Positions 8,118-16,544 of a stretch of 64,000 bases of DNA are shown here, in pieces (within the stretch, counting starts at the first letter, position 1; each line of letters begins with the position of its first letter). The notes below the pieces were generated by a model. It was not told the origin of the DNA and did not search any database. It was given only the letters and a program-made list of their open reading frames with translations. The translations under genes and the position numbers were made by a program. The stretch is taken from assembly GCA_030537495.1 (NCBI GenBank), contig JAUNMH010000001.1, positions 62,001 to 126,000 of the forward strand. Reading direction: 5' to 3'. This DNA is from Clostridia bacterium (lineage in GTDB: Bacteria; Bacillota; Clostridia; Peptostreptococcales; Anaerovoracaceae).

Positions 8118-9779
8118 TTATTCAACTCTGACCTTAATGCCCAGATTCAACTTTTCCTCAACTTCTTTTGCCAAATCGCTATAGCCCGCATCCTTTGATG
8201 TAGCCTCGCTTCGGCCCGGTCCTACGCAAATCATCTTCATGTGTTTTCCCACAATCTGCTCCATAAGCTGACAAATGCTCTGCCTGTTGTCCTCAACATA
8301 ATTCTTCATGAATTCGCTGCTACACACAACCTTAAACTCGTCGCCTCTGATGCCTGCAAGGCTGGCTCCCGATCTGATCAGGTTGAAGCTGCCCTTTATG
8401 TCTTCTCCCATTTCGAAAACACGCGCCCAGATGTGGTCCAGGTCATAGGCCGGCTCTGCCGATGCTTCTGCGCCTTGGCTTTCTGCACCTGATATCTGCA
8501 TTTCTGCCGGGGTCTGCACGCCCACTTGACCCACGCCACCTCTATCAAAACCTGCAGCTCCCGCACCTGTTCTTGCACCGTCAAAAGCCCCAGTGCCTCC
8601 AGGCGCCTGACCTACTGCGGGGACTCTGTTGGTTTTGTTCCCCGATGTGTTGCCTTTGCCTGCGCCGGACGGAGCAAGTCCGCCGGACGTTGTAAGCCCC
8701 TCGGCAATGATTACAATTGCCAGTTCCAGGAGAACCCTAGGCTGGGTGGAATACCTTGCGTCGTTTATTGTTTTTGACAGGGTGAGAATGGCGTCGTTGA
8801 TTTCGTCCAGAGAAATCTGCGCGCTCTGCTGTCTCAGTTTTTCTATGTTTTCCGAGGACATATTCAGCATATCTTCGGCGTTTTTTATGTATTTTGTAAC
8901 CAGAAGGCCTCTGTAATGGCTCATCCAGTCCTTCATGAGCTGCTTAACGTCCTTGCCGTCGGAAAGAGCTCTCTCCACTGCGAGAAGCGCGCCTGCCACG
9001 TCGTGAAGGGCTACTCTTTCAGTTAGCTCGATGAAAAATTCCTCGGAGACTGTTCCCAAAAATTCAAGGATGTCATCGCGGTCCAATTTCTTATCTCCGC
9101 CTGCCAGGCACTGGTCCAATATGGACAGGCCGTCACGGACGGAACCGTCTGCATTGGCTGCCAGAAGGCGCAGGGCGCTGTCGGTAATGTCGATTCCCTT
9201 TTCCCTGCAAATGGCGCCCATATGGGTAATTAATGTCTTCTCAGGCACTCTTTTGAAGTCCAGTCTCATACATCTGGAAAGAATGGTCTGAGGGAGCTTC
9301 TGCGGGTCCGTAGTCGCCAGAATGAACATTACATTTTCCGGTGGCTCCTCTAAGGTTTTTAGCAGCGCGTTGGAAGCCCCTGTGGAAAGCATATGAACCT
9401 CGTCTATAATATATACCTTTTTCCGTCCCACTGCCGGAGGATATTTTACGCTTTCGCGAAGTTCTCTGATATTGTCAACGCCGTTATTTGAAGCCGCGTC
9501 GATTTCTATAACATCCATAAAATTGCCTTCTTTTATGGCCATACAGTTGGCGCAATGTCCGCAAGGGACCTCGTCGCCCTCAGGCTCCAGGCAGTTCACA
9601 GCCTTGGCAAGAATGCGGGCCGTAGTGGTTTTTCCCGTTCCTCTTGTCCCACAAAACAAATAGGCGTGGCTTACAGTACCTGTATTTATTTGATTCCTTA
9701 GGATCCTTACAATATGATCCTGTCCGATGATTTCCGAAAAAATCTCGGGCCTCTGTGTTCTGTAAAGAGCTGTGTACAT
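8118..9779 (-). CDS. dnaX: DNA polymerase III subunit gamma/tau
   Basis: ATPase of the clamp-loader complex, 553 residues. Walker A is GTRGTGKT (residues 44-51), the zinc cysteines are Cys63, 73, 76 and 79, Walker B is DEVH (126-129), and the sensor region has SRCMRLDF. The middle (about residues 365-450) is a glycine/alanine-rich linker of low complexity, then a conserved tau-like C-terminal fold starts near YDLDHIWARVFE. The start is fixed by GGAGG six bases upstream. First gene of dnaX-ybaB-recR; the SRP RNA lies directly upstream in the same direction. Confidence 0.97.
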   Translation of the reverse strand: MYTALYRTQRPEIFSEIIGQDHIVRILRNQINTGTVSHAYLFCGTRGTGKTTTARILAKAVNCLEPEGDEVPCGHCANCMAIKEGNFMDVIEIDAASNNGVDNIRELRESVKYPPAVGRKKVYIIDEVHMLSTGASNALLKTLEEPPENVMFILATTDPQKLPQTILSRCMRLDFKRVPEKTLITHMGAICREKGIDITDSALRLLAANADGSVRDGLSILDQCLAGGDKKLDRDDILEFLGTVSEEFFIELTERVALHDVAGALLAVERALSDGKDVKQLMKDWMSHYRGLLVTKYIKNAEDMLNMSSENIEKLRQQSAQISLDEINDAILTLSKTINDARYSTQPRVLLELAIVIIAEGLTTSGGLAPSGAGKGNTSGNKTNRVPAVGQAPGGTGAFDGARTGAGAAGFDRGGVGQVGVQTPAEMQISGAESQGAEASAEPAYDLDHIWARVFEMGEDIKGSFNLIRSGASLAGIRGDEFKVVCSSEFMKNYVEDNRQSICQLMEQIVGKHMKMICVGPGRSEATSKDAGYSDLAKEVEEKLNLGIKVRVE

Positions 9780-9819
9780 TTTTCCTCCGAAATTCTGTTG
9801 AAAAAAAGATTGCCCTTAT

Positions 9820-9952
9820 ATAGTTCCGCAGGCGTTGGAGAAGGCTTATCTGCGGCACATAAGTACCTCCACTTATTGCTGCTTCCTTCCGGACCTGACA
9901 AGGTTCATGGCGTCTTATTGCGCAGGACCCAAACCATACCAGGCGGAACTAT
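9820..9952 (-). ncRNA. ffs: signal recognition particle RNA (small bacterial type)
   Basis: The invariant apical region is present on the minus strand: GTCAGGTCCGGAAGGAAGCAG (9899-9879), the 4.5S RNA tetraloop and Ffh-binding loop. Flanking arms pair along a long rod. The outermost helix is extended to about 24 base pairs (9806-9829 with 9943-9966) and runs straight into seven T residues at 9807-9801, so the closing stem seems to serve as the terminator. No Alu domain of the Bacillus long form is visible. The RNA with Ffh targets nascent membrane proteins to the membrane. Confidence 0.95.
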
Positions 9953-9983
9953 ATAAAGGCAATCTTAAATTGTCATCCGTTAT

Positions 9984-10012
9984 ATTATATGTGTTTTCGA
10001 GCTGATTGTCAA
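9984..10012 (-). promoter_or_regulatory. consensus promoter of the SRP RNA gene
   Basis: Minus-strand TTGACA (10012-10007), 17-base spacer, TATAAT (9989-9984); both hexamers are perfect. The -35 box overlaps the stop codon of the upstream AIR-synthase-like gene. Transcription should begin near 9977. Confidence 0.85.
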
Positions 10013-11007
10013 TCAATTATCTTATAAAGCTCGTCGGCTTCCGGCGGAGTTATGATCTTGCGGTTTCCCTCAGCGTCTGTTATGGTCAAACCATCGCCTG
10101 CCTCCTTAATTCTTCCGATGCAGGTAATCTTCACGCCCGCCTCAGTTACGGCATCTATGATTTCATCCTTCTTCTCCGGCGATGCAATAATGAGCATACA
10201 ACCGCTGGAAATAAGTCTCATATAGTCCGCACCGTAGTGCTCGCAGATTTTCACTGTAACGGGCTCAACGGGAATGTCTGCACCTGCAACTTCGACGCCA
10301 AGGCCTGCAATCTGGCACATTTCCCAAATGGCGCCCAGAATTCCGCCCTCAGTTACATCATGCATGCCGTGAGTTCCAATTCTTCCAGCAATTACGCCCT
10401 CTTTAATTACGCTTACATTATCAAGAAGCTTGTCCGCAATTGCAAACTCTTCATCGGCTAAAACCTTCTCAAGCTCATCTCTGCACTCTGCCGCCGCAAT
10501 TCCTGTGCCTTCCAGTCCTGCTGTTTTAGTCATGAGGATATAGTCTCCCACCTTCATGTCTTCGGCCTTCTGTGAAGCTCCCCTTAGGCCTCTTCCAATG
10601 GCTGTAGAAACAATTACAGGCTGGTTTACGGCTTTGGTAATTTCAGTGTGACCACCGATGATTTCGACCCCTGCTAGTTTTGATGCTTCGCCGGCCTGAG
10701 CCATAATTCGCTCGATGTCTGCCTCAGTTGTACCCTCCGGAAGCATTACGGCCAAGGTGATGCCCAGGGGCTCGACGCCGTTGCTGGCAATGTCGTTACA
10801 CGAAATGTGAATAGCCAGGCGGCCCACGTCGGCGACGGAAGCCGTAATCGGATCCGTCGAAACCACGCACTCGTAGTCGCCGAAGTCCATGACTGCGCAG
10901 TCCTCGCCGATTCCCGCGCGAGTAAGCACCTCGGGTCTTTTATATGTTATTTTATCAATTACAATTCTTTGCAGCAAATCGCTGTCAAGTTTTCCTACTT
11001 CAAGCAT
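10009..11007 (-). CDS. AIR synthase-related protein (HypE/ThiL-like fold)
   Basis: About 332 residues of the PurM/HypE/ThiL/SelD ATP-binding superfamily. Motifs include GEDCAVMDF (about 33-41), STDPIT, NDIASNGVEPLGITLAVMLPEG and GGHTEIT, matching the N-terminal AIRS domain, and a C-terminal AIRS domain with GMHDVTEGGILGA. The architecture resembles HypE, but no hydrogenase genes are nearby and the HypE C-terminal cysteine tail (PRIC) is absent: the protein ends in ELYKIID. It is therefore one of the stand-alone AIRS proteins of unknown substrate. GAGGAG precedes the ATG at 11007; only one base separates it from the ligA stop, so translation is probably coupled. Confidence 0.85.
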   Translation of the reverse strand: MLEVGKLDSDLLQRIVIDKITYKRPEVLTRAGIGEDCAVMDFGDYECVVSTDPITASVADVGRLAIHISCNDIASNGVEPLGITLAVMLPEGTTEADIERIMAQAGEASKLAGVEIIGGHTEITKAVNQPVIVSTAIGRGLRGASQKAEDMKVGDYILMTKTAGLEGTGIAAAECRDELEKVLADEEFAIADKLLDNVSVIKEGVIAGRIGTHGMHDVTEGGILGAIWEMCQIAGLGVEVAGADIPVEPVTVKICEHYGADYMRLISSGCMLIIASPEKKDEIIDAVTEAGVKITCIGRIKEAGDGLTITDAEGNRKIITPPEADELYKIID

Positions 11008-11008
11008 T

Positions 11009-12988
11009 TTAAATCTCCTCGGGTTTTGCGCCCTTTTCCAGCCAGTCCGCAATGGTCGCCTCGTCAATAATCGGAACGCCTAGCTCCTTGGCCTTCTTGT
11101 TTTTACCCGACGTTGATGCAACATCGTTGTTAATTAGATATCCGGTTTTGGAGCTCACTGAGCCTGCCACCTTGCCGCCAGCCTTCTCAATTTCCGCCTT
11201 AAGAGCATCTCTGTTGGCAAAATTGTTCAGTGAACCTGTGATTACAAAGGTAATTTCCTTAAGAAAATCCGCACTTTCCTCTACAGTTTCATCTAAGGTC
11301 AGAACCTCTAGAAGGTCTGCAACTTCACGCTTGTGGCCTTCATCGTTAAAGAACGATACGTAGTCTCTGGCAAGAACTTCTCCAATTCCGTCGATTTCCA
11401 GCAGCTTCTCACGGGTCAGAGTCTCCATATCAGCCCATTTTCTCATACACGCCTTGGAAATCAGCTTGGCATTGGCAACCCCAATGCCTGGAATTCCAAG
11501 AGCATAAAGAAGTCTTTCCGGCGTAGTCTGACTCGCCTTCTCCAAGGACTTATCTAAATTATCAAAGGACTTGACTCCGAAACCTTCCATTTCCATTATA
11601 TCATCTCTGTATCTGTTTAGCTTAAACAAATCTGCAAATTCCTTTATAAATCCTCTTGCGATGAATTTCTCAATAGTCGCCTCAGACAGGCCATCTATGT
11701 TAAGGGCGTCACGAGAAACGAATAAGGTAAAACTCTTAATCTGTTTTGCTAGACATTTTTCGTTAGTACAGTAAAGGGTTTCGACTCCCGTTTCATTTTT
11801 TACAACGGTCTTGCCACCGCAAACCGGACAGACCTGCGGAATTGCAATGTTGTTGCTGCCTGTCAGATTTTCTGCAATCTGCGGAATAATCATATTGGCC
11901 TTGTAAACAGTGATTCTATCGCCGATGCCCAGCTTCAGCTCGCGCATTACGCTAATATTGTGCACAGAGGCGCGGCTAACCGTAGTCCCTTCAAGATCCA
12001 CAGGCTGGAAAATCGCCACCGGATTAATTAGCCCCGTTCTTGACGCGCTCCACTCAATTTCCATAAGCGTCGTTTCCGCCTCCTGGTCCATCCACTTAAA
12101 TGCAATGGAGTCTCGCGGGAACTTTGCCGTAGTGCCAAGGCTTCTGCTGTATGGTATATCGTCCAAGGTCAAAACCAATCCGTCTGAGGGCAAATCGTTT
12201 TCGCTAATTTCCTCTTCAAATTTTCCCACAGCTTCTACTATATTTTCACTAGTAACCACGCGGTAGTCGACCACGTCGAAGCCTTGAGCCTTCAGCCACT
12301 TCAGCTGCTCCTCGCGGCTATCAGTCTCCTGACCGCCTTCAACTAGGTTAAAGGCAAAGAAGTTTACCTTTCTCACTGCCGTAATCTGAGTGTTCAGCTG
12401 TCTGACAGAGCCGCTACATAGGTTTCGTGGGTTTTTATATTTAGCATCAAGTTCTTCTATGGATTCGTTGATTTTCTCAAAGTCGCTATACTTAATTACG
12501 GCCTCGCCTCTAAGAACAAGTCTGCCCTTAAAAGGAATCTCAACCGGAGTGTTTTCAAAGACCTTAGCATTGGCTGTAATAACCTCTCCTACATCTCCAT
12601 TACCTCTTGTTAAAGCCTTAATCAAGCGTCCGTCCTCATAGGTCAGGACAATTGTAAGGCCATCAAGCTTCCAAGATAGCAGCCCCTTATGATCACTTCG
12701 TTCTCTCAACCACGCAGCCAAAGCTTCTCTATCCTTCGTCTTGTCTAGGGACAACATTCTGCTAGGATGCTGCTCCTTAGGTAGCTCAGAGAGAATCTCA
12801 TATCCTACGTTCTGAGTCGGGCTGTTAGCCATAATAATGCCCGTTTCTTTTTCCAGCTCAACTAGCTCGTCGTAAAGCTTGTCATACTCCAGATTAGACA
12901 TTATTTCCGTAGCATCTTGATAATATGCCTTGGCAGCCCTGTTCAGAAGCGCTATTTTTTCTCTTATAAGACTTTTCTTGTCTTCCAT
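11009..12988 (-). CDS. ligA: NAD-dependent DNA ligase LigA
   Basis: Essential ligase that seals nicks with NAD, 659 residues, normal length. The N-terminal Ia region (residues 1-60) binds NAD; the adenylated lysine is Lys107 in WKLDG; the OB fold follows; a four-cysteine zinc finger is seen (CPVCGG...YCTNEKC), then helix-hairpin-helix repeats (LYALGIPGIGVANAKLIS; LLEIDGIGEVLA) and a C-terminal BRCT domain (about 585-650, ending IADWLEKG). It follows pcrA by 45 bases, a common pairing in Bacillota, and precedes the AIRS gene by one base. Confidence 0.97.
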   Translation of the reverse strand: MEDKKSLIREKIALLNRAAKAYYQDATEIMSNLEYDKLYDELVELEKETGIIMANSPTQNVGYEILSELPKEQHPSRMLSLDKTKDREALAAWLRERSDHKGLLSWKLDGLTIVLTYEDGRLIKALTRGNGDVGEVITANAKVFENTPVEIPFKGRLVLRGEAVIKYSDFEKINESIEELDAKYKNPRNLCSGSVRQLNTQITAVRKVNFFAFNLVEGGQETDSREEQLKWLKAQGFDVVDYRVVTSENIVEAVGKFEEEISENDLPSDGLVLTLDDIPYSRSLGTTAKFPRDSIAFKWMDQEAETTLMEIEWSASRTGLINPVAIFQPVDLEGTTVSRASVHNISVMRELKLGIGDRITVYKANMIIPQIAENLTGSNNIAIPQVCPVCGGKTVVKNETGVETLYCTNEKCLAKQIKSFTLFVSRDALNIDGLSEATIEKFIARGFIKEFADLFKLNRYRDDIMEMEGFGVKSFDNLDKSLEKASQTTPERLLYALGIPGIGVANAKLISKACMRKWADMETLTREKLLEIDGIGEVLARDYVSFFNDEGHKREVADLLEVLTLDETVEESADFLKEITFVITGSLNNFANRDALKAEIEKAGGKVAGSVSSKTGYLINNDVASTSGKNKKAKELGVPIIDEATIADWLEKGAKPEEI

Positions 12989-13006
12989 TTTACATACCTT
13001 TTCAGA

Positions 13007-13038
13007 TTTCTATATTTCTATATTCCTAAATTCCTATA
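13007..13038. repeat. four tandem 8-base units between ligA and pcrA
   Basis: Units 13007-13014, 13015-13022, 13023-13030 and 13031-13038 follow the pattern TTYCTAWA (two are identical). They fill the gap between pcrA and ligA and include the pcrA stop codon. Possibly slippage-derived. Confidence 0.7.
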
Positions 13039-15268
13039 TTTTCTTCAGGCCCGGGAAGCCTTTTGCCAGCTTCTTCATGCCTACACTATCAAAAATTACA
13101 CTAACAGTACTCTTGTCCTGGTCAATTACAGTTCCCTCGCCAAACTTAACATGGTGCACCTCATCTCCTGGAGCATAGTCAGCAGATGCAGCCTTTGCAG
13201 TCTGAGCCGCCCTTTCCTTTGTAGCGCTCTTGGCGTACTTAAGAGTGTCATAAGGCTTAGGACTTTCTGCCAGAGAATATCCGTCGAAGGACCCGGTAAA
13301 AACCCCCAAGTCCGTATCTCTACGGCTTCTTCTCTCATATATAGCATCGCCCTCAATAAGCTTCTTATCCACTTCTCTAAGGAACTGGGACTCCCTAGTG
13401 TAATCAGTTCTGCCATAAAGGGTTCTCATTGCCGCACTTGAAAGAATCAGCTTTTCCTTGGCGCGTGTCATGCCAACATAACAAAGTCTTCTCTCTTCTT
13501 CCATTCCGCTTTCGCTGTCAAAGGATCTGCTTCCAGGGAACAGCCCATCTTCTAGGCCAGGCAGGAATACCACGGGGAATTCCAATCCCTTTGCGCTGTG
13601 CATTGTCATAAGAACTACTGCGTCCTCGTTTTCATCGTGGTTGTCCACATCAGCCATTAAGGTCAATTTCTCCATAAACTCATCCATGGACGGAATCGTA
13701 CCTGTCTCGGCACAATCCTTCTCATAATCATAGATTACGGACTTGAACTCCATCAGGTTTTCCATTCTGCCCTCGGCCTCAACAGTCTTCTCGCCCTCCA
13801 GTGCCTTCATGTATCCTGTTTCAACTAACAGCATATCATAAATTTCAGAAACCATCAGGTTTTCCTTTTCATTTCGGCATTTGTTGATGCAATTAACCAT
13901 AGCCTTTACGCCGTTGTAAGCTTTGTTCGGCAAAGACGCTAGGATGTTGTCATCGCATAGTCCCTGGAAAATACTAAGACCCTGCATGCGTGCAAAAGCC
14001 TCGATTTTCTCCACTGACTTAGGACCCATGCCACGCTTTGGCTCGTTGATTATGCGGCGCAGCGAAAGATCGTCGCGTGGGTTCACAACCAGGCGCATGT
14101 ATGCCATGACGTCTTTGATTTCCTTGCGATCGTAGTATCTCTGACCGGAGAGCACCCTGTAGGGAATGTCTCTTCTTGTCAAAGCATCTTCAAAGTGTCT
14201 GGACTGTGCGTTTGTTCTATATAAAATAGCAAAATCACTGTACTTGCGGCTGGAGTCCTTCATCATATCTATCTGCCAAGCCACTTGATATGCCTCATCT
14301 TTTTCCGTTTCTGCACGGAAATATTTTATCTTTTCCCCATCCTCGTGCTCAGTCCAAAGTTTCTTGGATTTACGGCCCTTGTTATTGGAAATAACGGAAT
14401 GAGCCGCCGCCAGAATATTGGCTGTTGAACGGTAATTCTGCTCCAGCTTAATTACCTTAGCCTCAGGGAAATCCTTCTCGAAATCCAGAATATTTCTGAT
14501 ATCGGCGCCTCTCCACTGGTAAATGCACTGGTCATCATCGCCGACAACACAAAGGTTGTGGTGGGCATCAGCCATCATTTTAATAATGCTGTACTGAATG
14601 TGGTTGGTATCCTGATACTCGTCTACCATTATGTATTTGAAACGCTCCTGGTACTTCATAAGCACCTCTTCATCAGCTTTGAAAAGCTTCAAAGTGTTCA
14701 AAAGCAAGTCGTCAAAGTCCATAGCGTTATTCTTCTTCAGCTGAGTCTCGTATTCCTTGAAGACGTGGTAAATAATCTTCGCCTTATATGTATCATCCTC
14801 AACTCTTCGGAAACCTTCAGCGTCCAGTCCCTTTTCCTTGCTGTTGCTTATAACTGCAAGAATGTACTGAGGGCTGAATTCCTTATCATTTATATTCAGC
14901 GCCTTCAGAATATTTTTTACCAAAGTCTTCTGATCCGTGCCGTCGTAGATTACGAAGTTTTGATCGTAACCGATGCGGTCGTAATGATATCTGAGAATTC
15001 TAAGGCACATGGAGTGGAATGTCATAATCCACATATCACTGCAGTTGCCCACAAGGCTTTCCACTCGGGTTCTCATTTCCCCCGCCGCCTTATTGGTAAA
15101 AGTTACTGCAAGAATAGTCCACGGCGGAATTCCCTGCTCGATCATATATGCAATTCGCTCTGTCATTGTGCTGGTTTTTCCCGAACCTGCACCTGCAAGA
15201 ATAAGCAGAGGTCCCTCCATGCACATTGCTGCTTCCCTCTGCTTGCTGTTTAATCTGTCCAAACTCAT
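13034..15268 (-). CDS. pcrA: ATP-dependent DNA helicase PcrA/UvrD
   Basis: Superfamily 1A 3'-5' helicase of 744 residues for nucleotide excision repair, removal of RecA filaments and plasmid replication. Walker A is GAGSGKT (residues 26-32), Walker B VDEYQDTN, motif III GDDDQCIYQWRGA, motif IV QNYRST, motif V TMHSAKGLEFPVVFLPG, motif VI RLCYVGMTRAKE. The last 60 residues form the Tudor-like PcrA C-terminal domain (YAPGDEVHHVKFGEGTVI) that contacts RNA polymerase. It lies 32 bases after the TIM-barrel gene and 45 before ligA, with no terminator between, so all three may share a transcript. Confidence 0.97.
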   Translation of the reverse strand: MSLDRLNSKQREAAMCMEGPLLILAGAGSGKTSTMTERIAYMIEQGIPPWTILAVTFTNKAAGEMRTRVESLVGNCSDMWIMTFHSMCLRILRYHYDRIGYDQNFVIYDGTDQKTLVKNILKALNINDKEFSPQYILAVISNSKEKGLDAEGFRRVEDDTYKAKIIYHVFKEYETQLKKNNAMDFDDLLLNTLKLFKADEEVLMKYQERFKYIMVDEYQDTNHIQYSIIKMMADAHHNLCVVGDDDQCIYQWRGADIRNILDFEKDFPEAKVIKLEQNYRSTANILAAAHSVISNNKGRKSKKLWTEHEDGEKIKYFRAETEKDEAYQVAWQIDMMKDSSRKYSDFAILYRTNAQSRHFEDALTRRDIPYRVLSGQRYYDRKEIKDVMAYMRLVVNPRDDLSLRRIINEPKRGMGPKSVEKIEAFARMQGLSIFQGLCDDNILASLPNKAYNGVKAMVNCINKCRNEKENLMVSEIYDMLLVETGYMKALEGEKTVEAEGRMENLMEFKSVIYDYEKDCAETGTIPSMDEFMEKLTLMADVDNHDENEDAVVLMTMHSAKGLEFPVVFLPGLEDGLFPGSRSFDSESGMEEERRLCYVGMTRAKEKLILSSAAMRTLYGRTDYTRESQFLREVDKKLIEGDAIYERRSRRDTDLGVFTGSFDGYSLAESPKPYDTLKYAKSATKERAAQTAKAASADYAPGDEVHHVKFGEGTVIDQDKSTVSVIFDSVGMKKLAKGFPGLKKI

Positions 15269-15300
15269 TAAATCCTTCTCCGGTCTATCTAAATTCTATC

Positions 15301-16065
15301 TTATTTATTTTCCAATATATTCTTCAGCCACGGCGCGCTCTCTCTGCACTCATGACTTTCTATGGTAAAAGTCACGTCGCTTCTGCAAAATCTATTTGCA
15401 CATTCTATTATACGCTCCATGTCAAGGCTTCCGTCCATCAAAGCCCGATGCTGGTCCCCGCTTCCATCGTTATTATGCAGATGAAAATGGCCGATTCTGT
15501 CCCCCAAAATCTCAATCCAGCGGTAAACATCGTACTCCGGCAAACTCATAGCATTGGCATGCCCCACGTCCAAACAAAGCTTGATTCTCGGGTCATCCAA
15601 GGCATCCACCAGATTCTTCATCATCTGAGGCTCGTCGTCAAAAACATTCTCAATGTATATGGTAAAATCGTCCTTGCCCTCCATATAGCGCTTCCAAAAG
15701 TCCACGGATTTCTCCAAATGCCACTCCTTAAAATACATCAGCGGCTCGTACCCCGAGTGTACCACCATCCTGTTGATATTCAGTACTCTGCACGCTTCAT
15801 AGGCTTCGTTAAGTCGCTCTATTCCCATATCCACGAATCGGTGGTCTATGCCCGCCGGAATAATCTCCGTAAAGGGTCCGTGCATAATTACACCCTTGGC
15901 TCCTGCCCCGGTGATTTCTCCCCTCATGTACTCCAAGGTTCGATCAAAACTCCCAGGGTCCAAATTTTCTGAAATGCATATGTCATTCAGTTCTATATTT
16001 ACATTGTTTTCTTTCGCCACCTCTACAGCATTTTCTGAAAAAGTGGCAATATATATTCTACTCAT
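15301..16065 (-). CDS. sugar phosphate isomerase/epimerase-like TIM-barrel protein, cobalamin-riboswitch controlled
   Basis: Xylose-isomerase-like (AP endonuclease family 2) TIM barrel of 254 residues. Candidate metal ligands are His in VVHSGYEP, Glu in FTIYIENVF, Asp/His in CLDVGHANAM, His in HFHLHNNDG and Glu in FTIESH near the end. The family contains isomerases, epimerases, dehydratases and endonucleases acting on sugars or cyclitols, so function cannot be fixed. AGGGGGA precedes the ATG. The striking point is the leader: a cobalamin riboswitch and two intrinsic terminators lie upstream in the same direction, with their own promoter. This implies a B12-linked or B12-sparing role (inference). 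Next gene is pcrA. Confidence 0.8.
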   Translation of the reverse strand: MSRIYIATFSENAVEVAKENNVNIELNDICISENLDPGSFDRTLEYMRGEITGAGAKGVIMHGPFTEIIPAGIDHRFVDMGIERLNEAYEACRVLNINRMVVHSGYEPLMYFKEWHLEKSVDFWKRYMEGKDDFTIYIENVFDDEPQMMKNLVDALDDPRIKLCLDVGHANAMSLPEYDVYRWIEILGDRIGHFHLHNNDGSGDQHRALMDGSLDMERIIECANRFCRSDVTFTIESHECRESAPWLKNILENK

Positions 16066-16089
16066 AGTTCCCCCTGCCGGTTTTAGCGA

Positions 16090-16122
16090 AAAAAAATGAG
16101 ACAGGGTGACTGGGCCTGTCTC
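16090..16122 (-). terminator. second intrinsic terminator before the TIM-barrel gene
   Basis: GAGACAGG and CCTGTCTC (16122-16115 and 16105-16098) form a perfect 8-base stem with a 9-base loop, followed by ATTTTTTTT on the minus strand. It stands 33 bases upstream of the start codon. Confidence 0.85.
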
Positions 16123-16163
16123 GAAAAAAGAATGAAAAGCCAGGTCATCCGGTTCCTACGTTC

Positions 16164-16193
16164 AAAAAAAGGACTGTGGATAACCCCACAGCC
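16164..16193 (-). terminator. first intrinsic terminator, expression platform of the cobalamin riboswitch
   Basis: On the minus strand GGGCTGTGG pairs with CCACAGTCC (one wobble), loop of six, then seven T residues (16170-16164). It follows the riboswitch aptamer by about 50 bases. Confidence 0.85.
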
Positions 16194-16245
16194 CGTATTT
16201 GCTGTTCTGATTCCTATCCCGGTTCCTCGCCGGCCAGAAAAGATA

Positions 16246-16405
16246 TATTCCATGCAGGTCTCCTGGCTCTGGTATCATCGCACATTTCTCCTTCCCGAGT
16301 TGCCTCAGTGGTTCTGGAAATTAGCTCCTCCGTTACAGTGGCGGGACCGCGCAGGATTCGCACCTGCTTCCCTCTTAGCCATTTACGAACACTGGAAGTT
16401 TTGAT
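16246..16405 (-). promoter_or_regulatory. cobalamin riboswitch upstream of the TIM-barrel gene
   Basis: The class I cobalamin aptamer is well conserved on the minus strand: GCAGGTGCGAATCCTGC stem (about 16368-16352), CCCGCCACTGTAA core (16345-16333), and the B12 box GCCAGGAGACCTGC (16266-16253). An intrinsic terminator follows, so adenosyl- or methylcobalamin should end transcription before the TIM-barrel gene. Confidence 0.93.
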
Positions 16406-16455
16406 AAAAAACGGTTACGTAAATGGAACATAGAACAGTATTTCATTACACAACT

Positions 16456-16484
16456 ATTATACTTGAAATTCTTACCTTTAGCAA
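16456..16484 (-). promoter_or_regulatory. promoter of the riboswitch/TIM-barrel transcript
   Basis: Minus-strand TTGCTA (16484-16479), 17 bases, TATAAT (16461-16456), 50 bases ahead of the aptamer. This gives the riboswitch its own start site, separate from the SseB-like gene. Confidence 0.65.
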
Positions 16485-16544
16485 GCTAAATCTTGTGTAA
16501 ATTCCATTAAAAAGCATATTATTTTGCTCTCATATTTTCTCCAT

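Noticed and set aside
10009..11007. AIRS protein considered as HypE
   Set aside because: The HypE C-terminal cysteine motif is missing and no hydrogenase genes are present.
14558..15253. 231-codon open frame antisense to pcrA
   Set aside because: Lies wholly opposite a clear helicase gene and shows no protein family signature.
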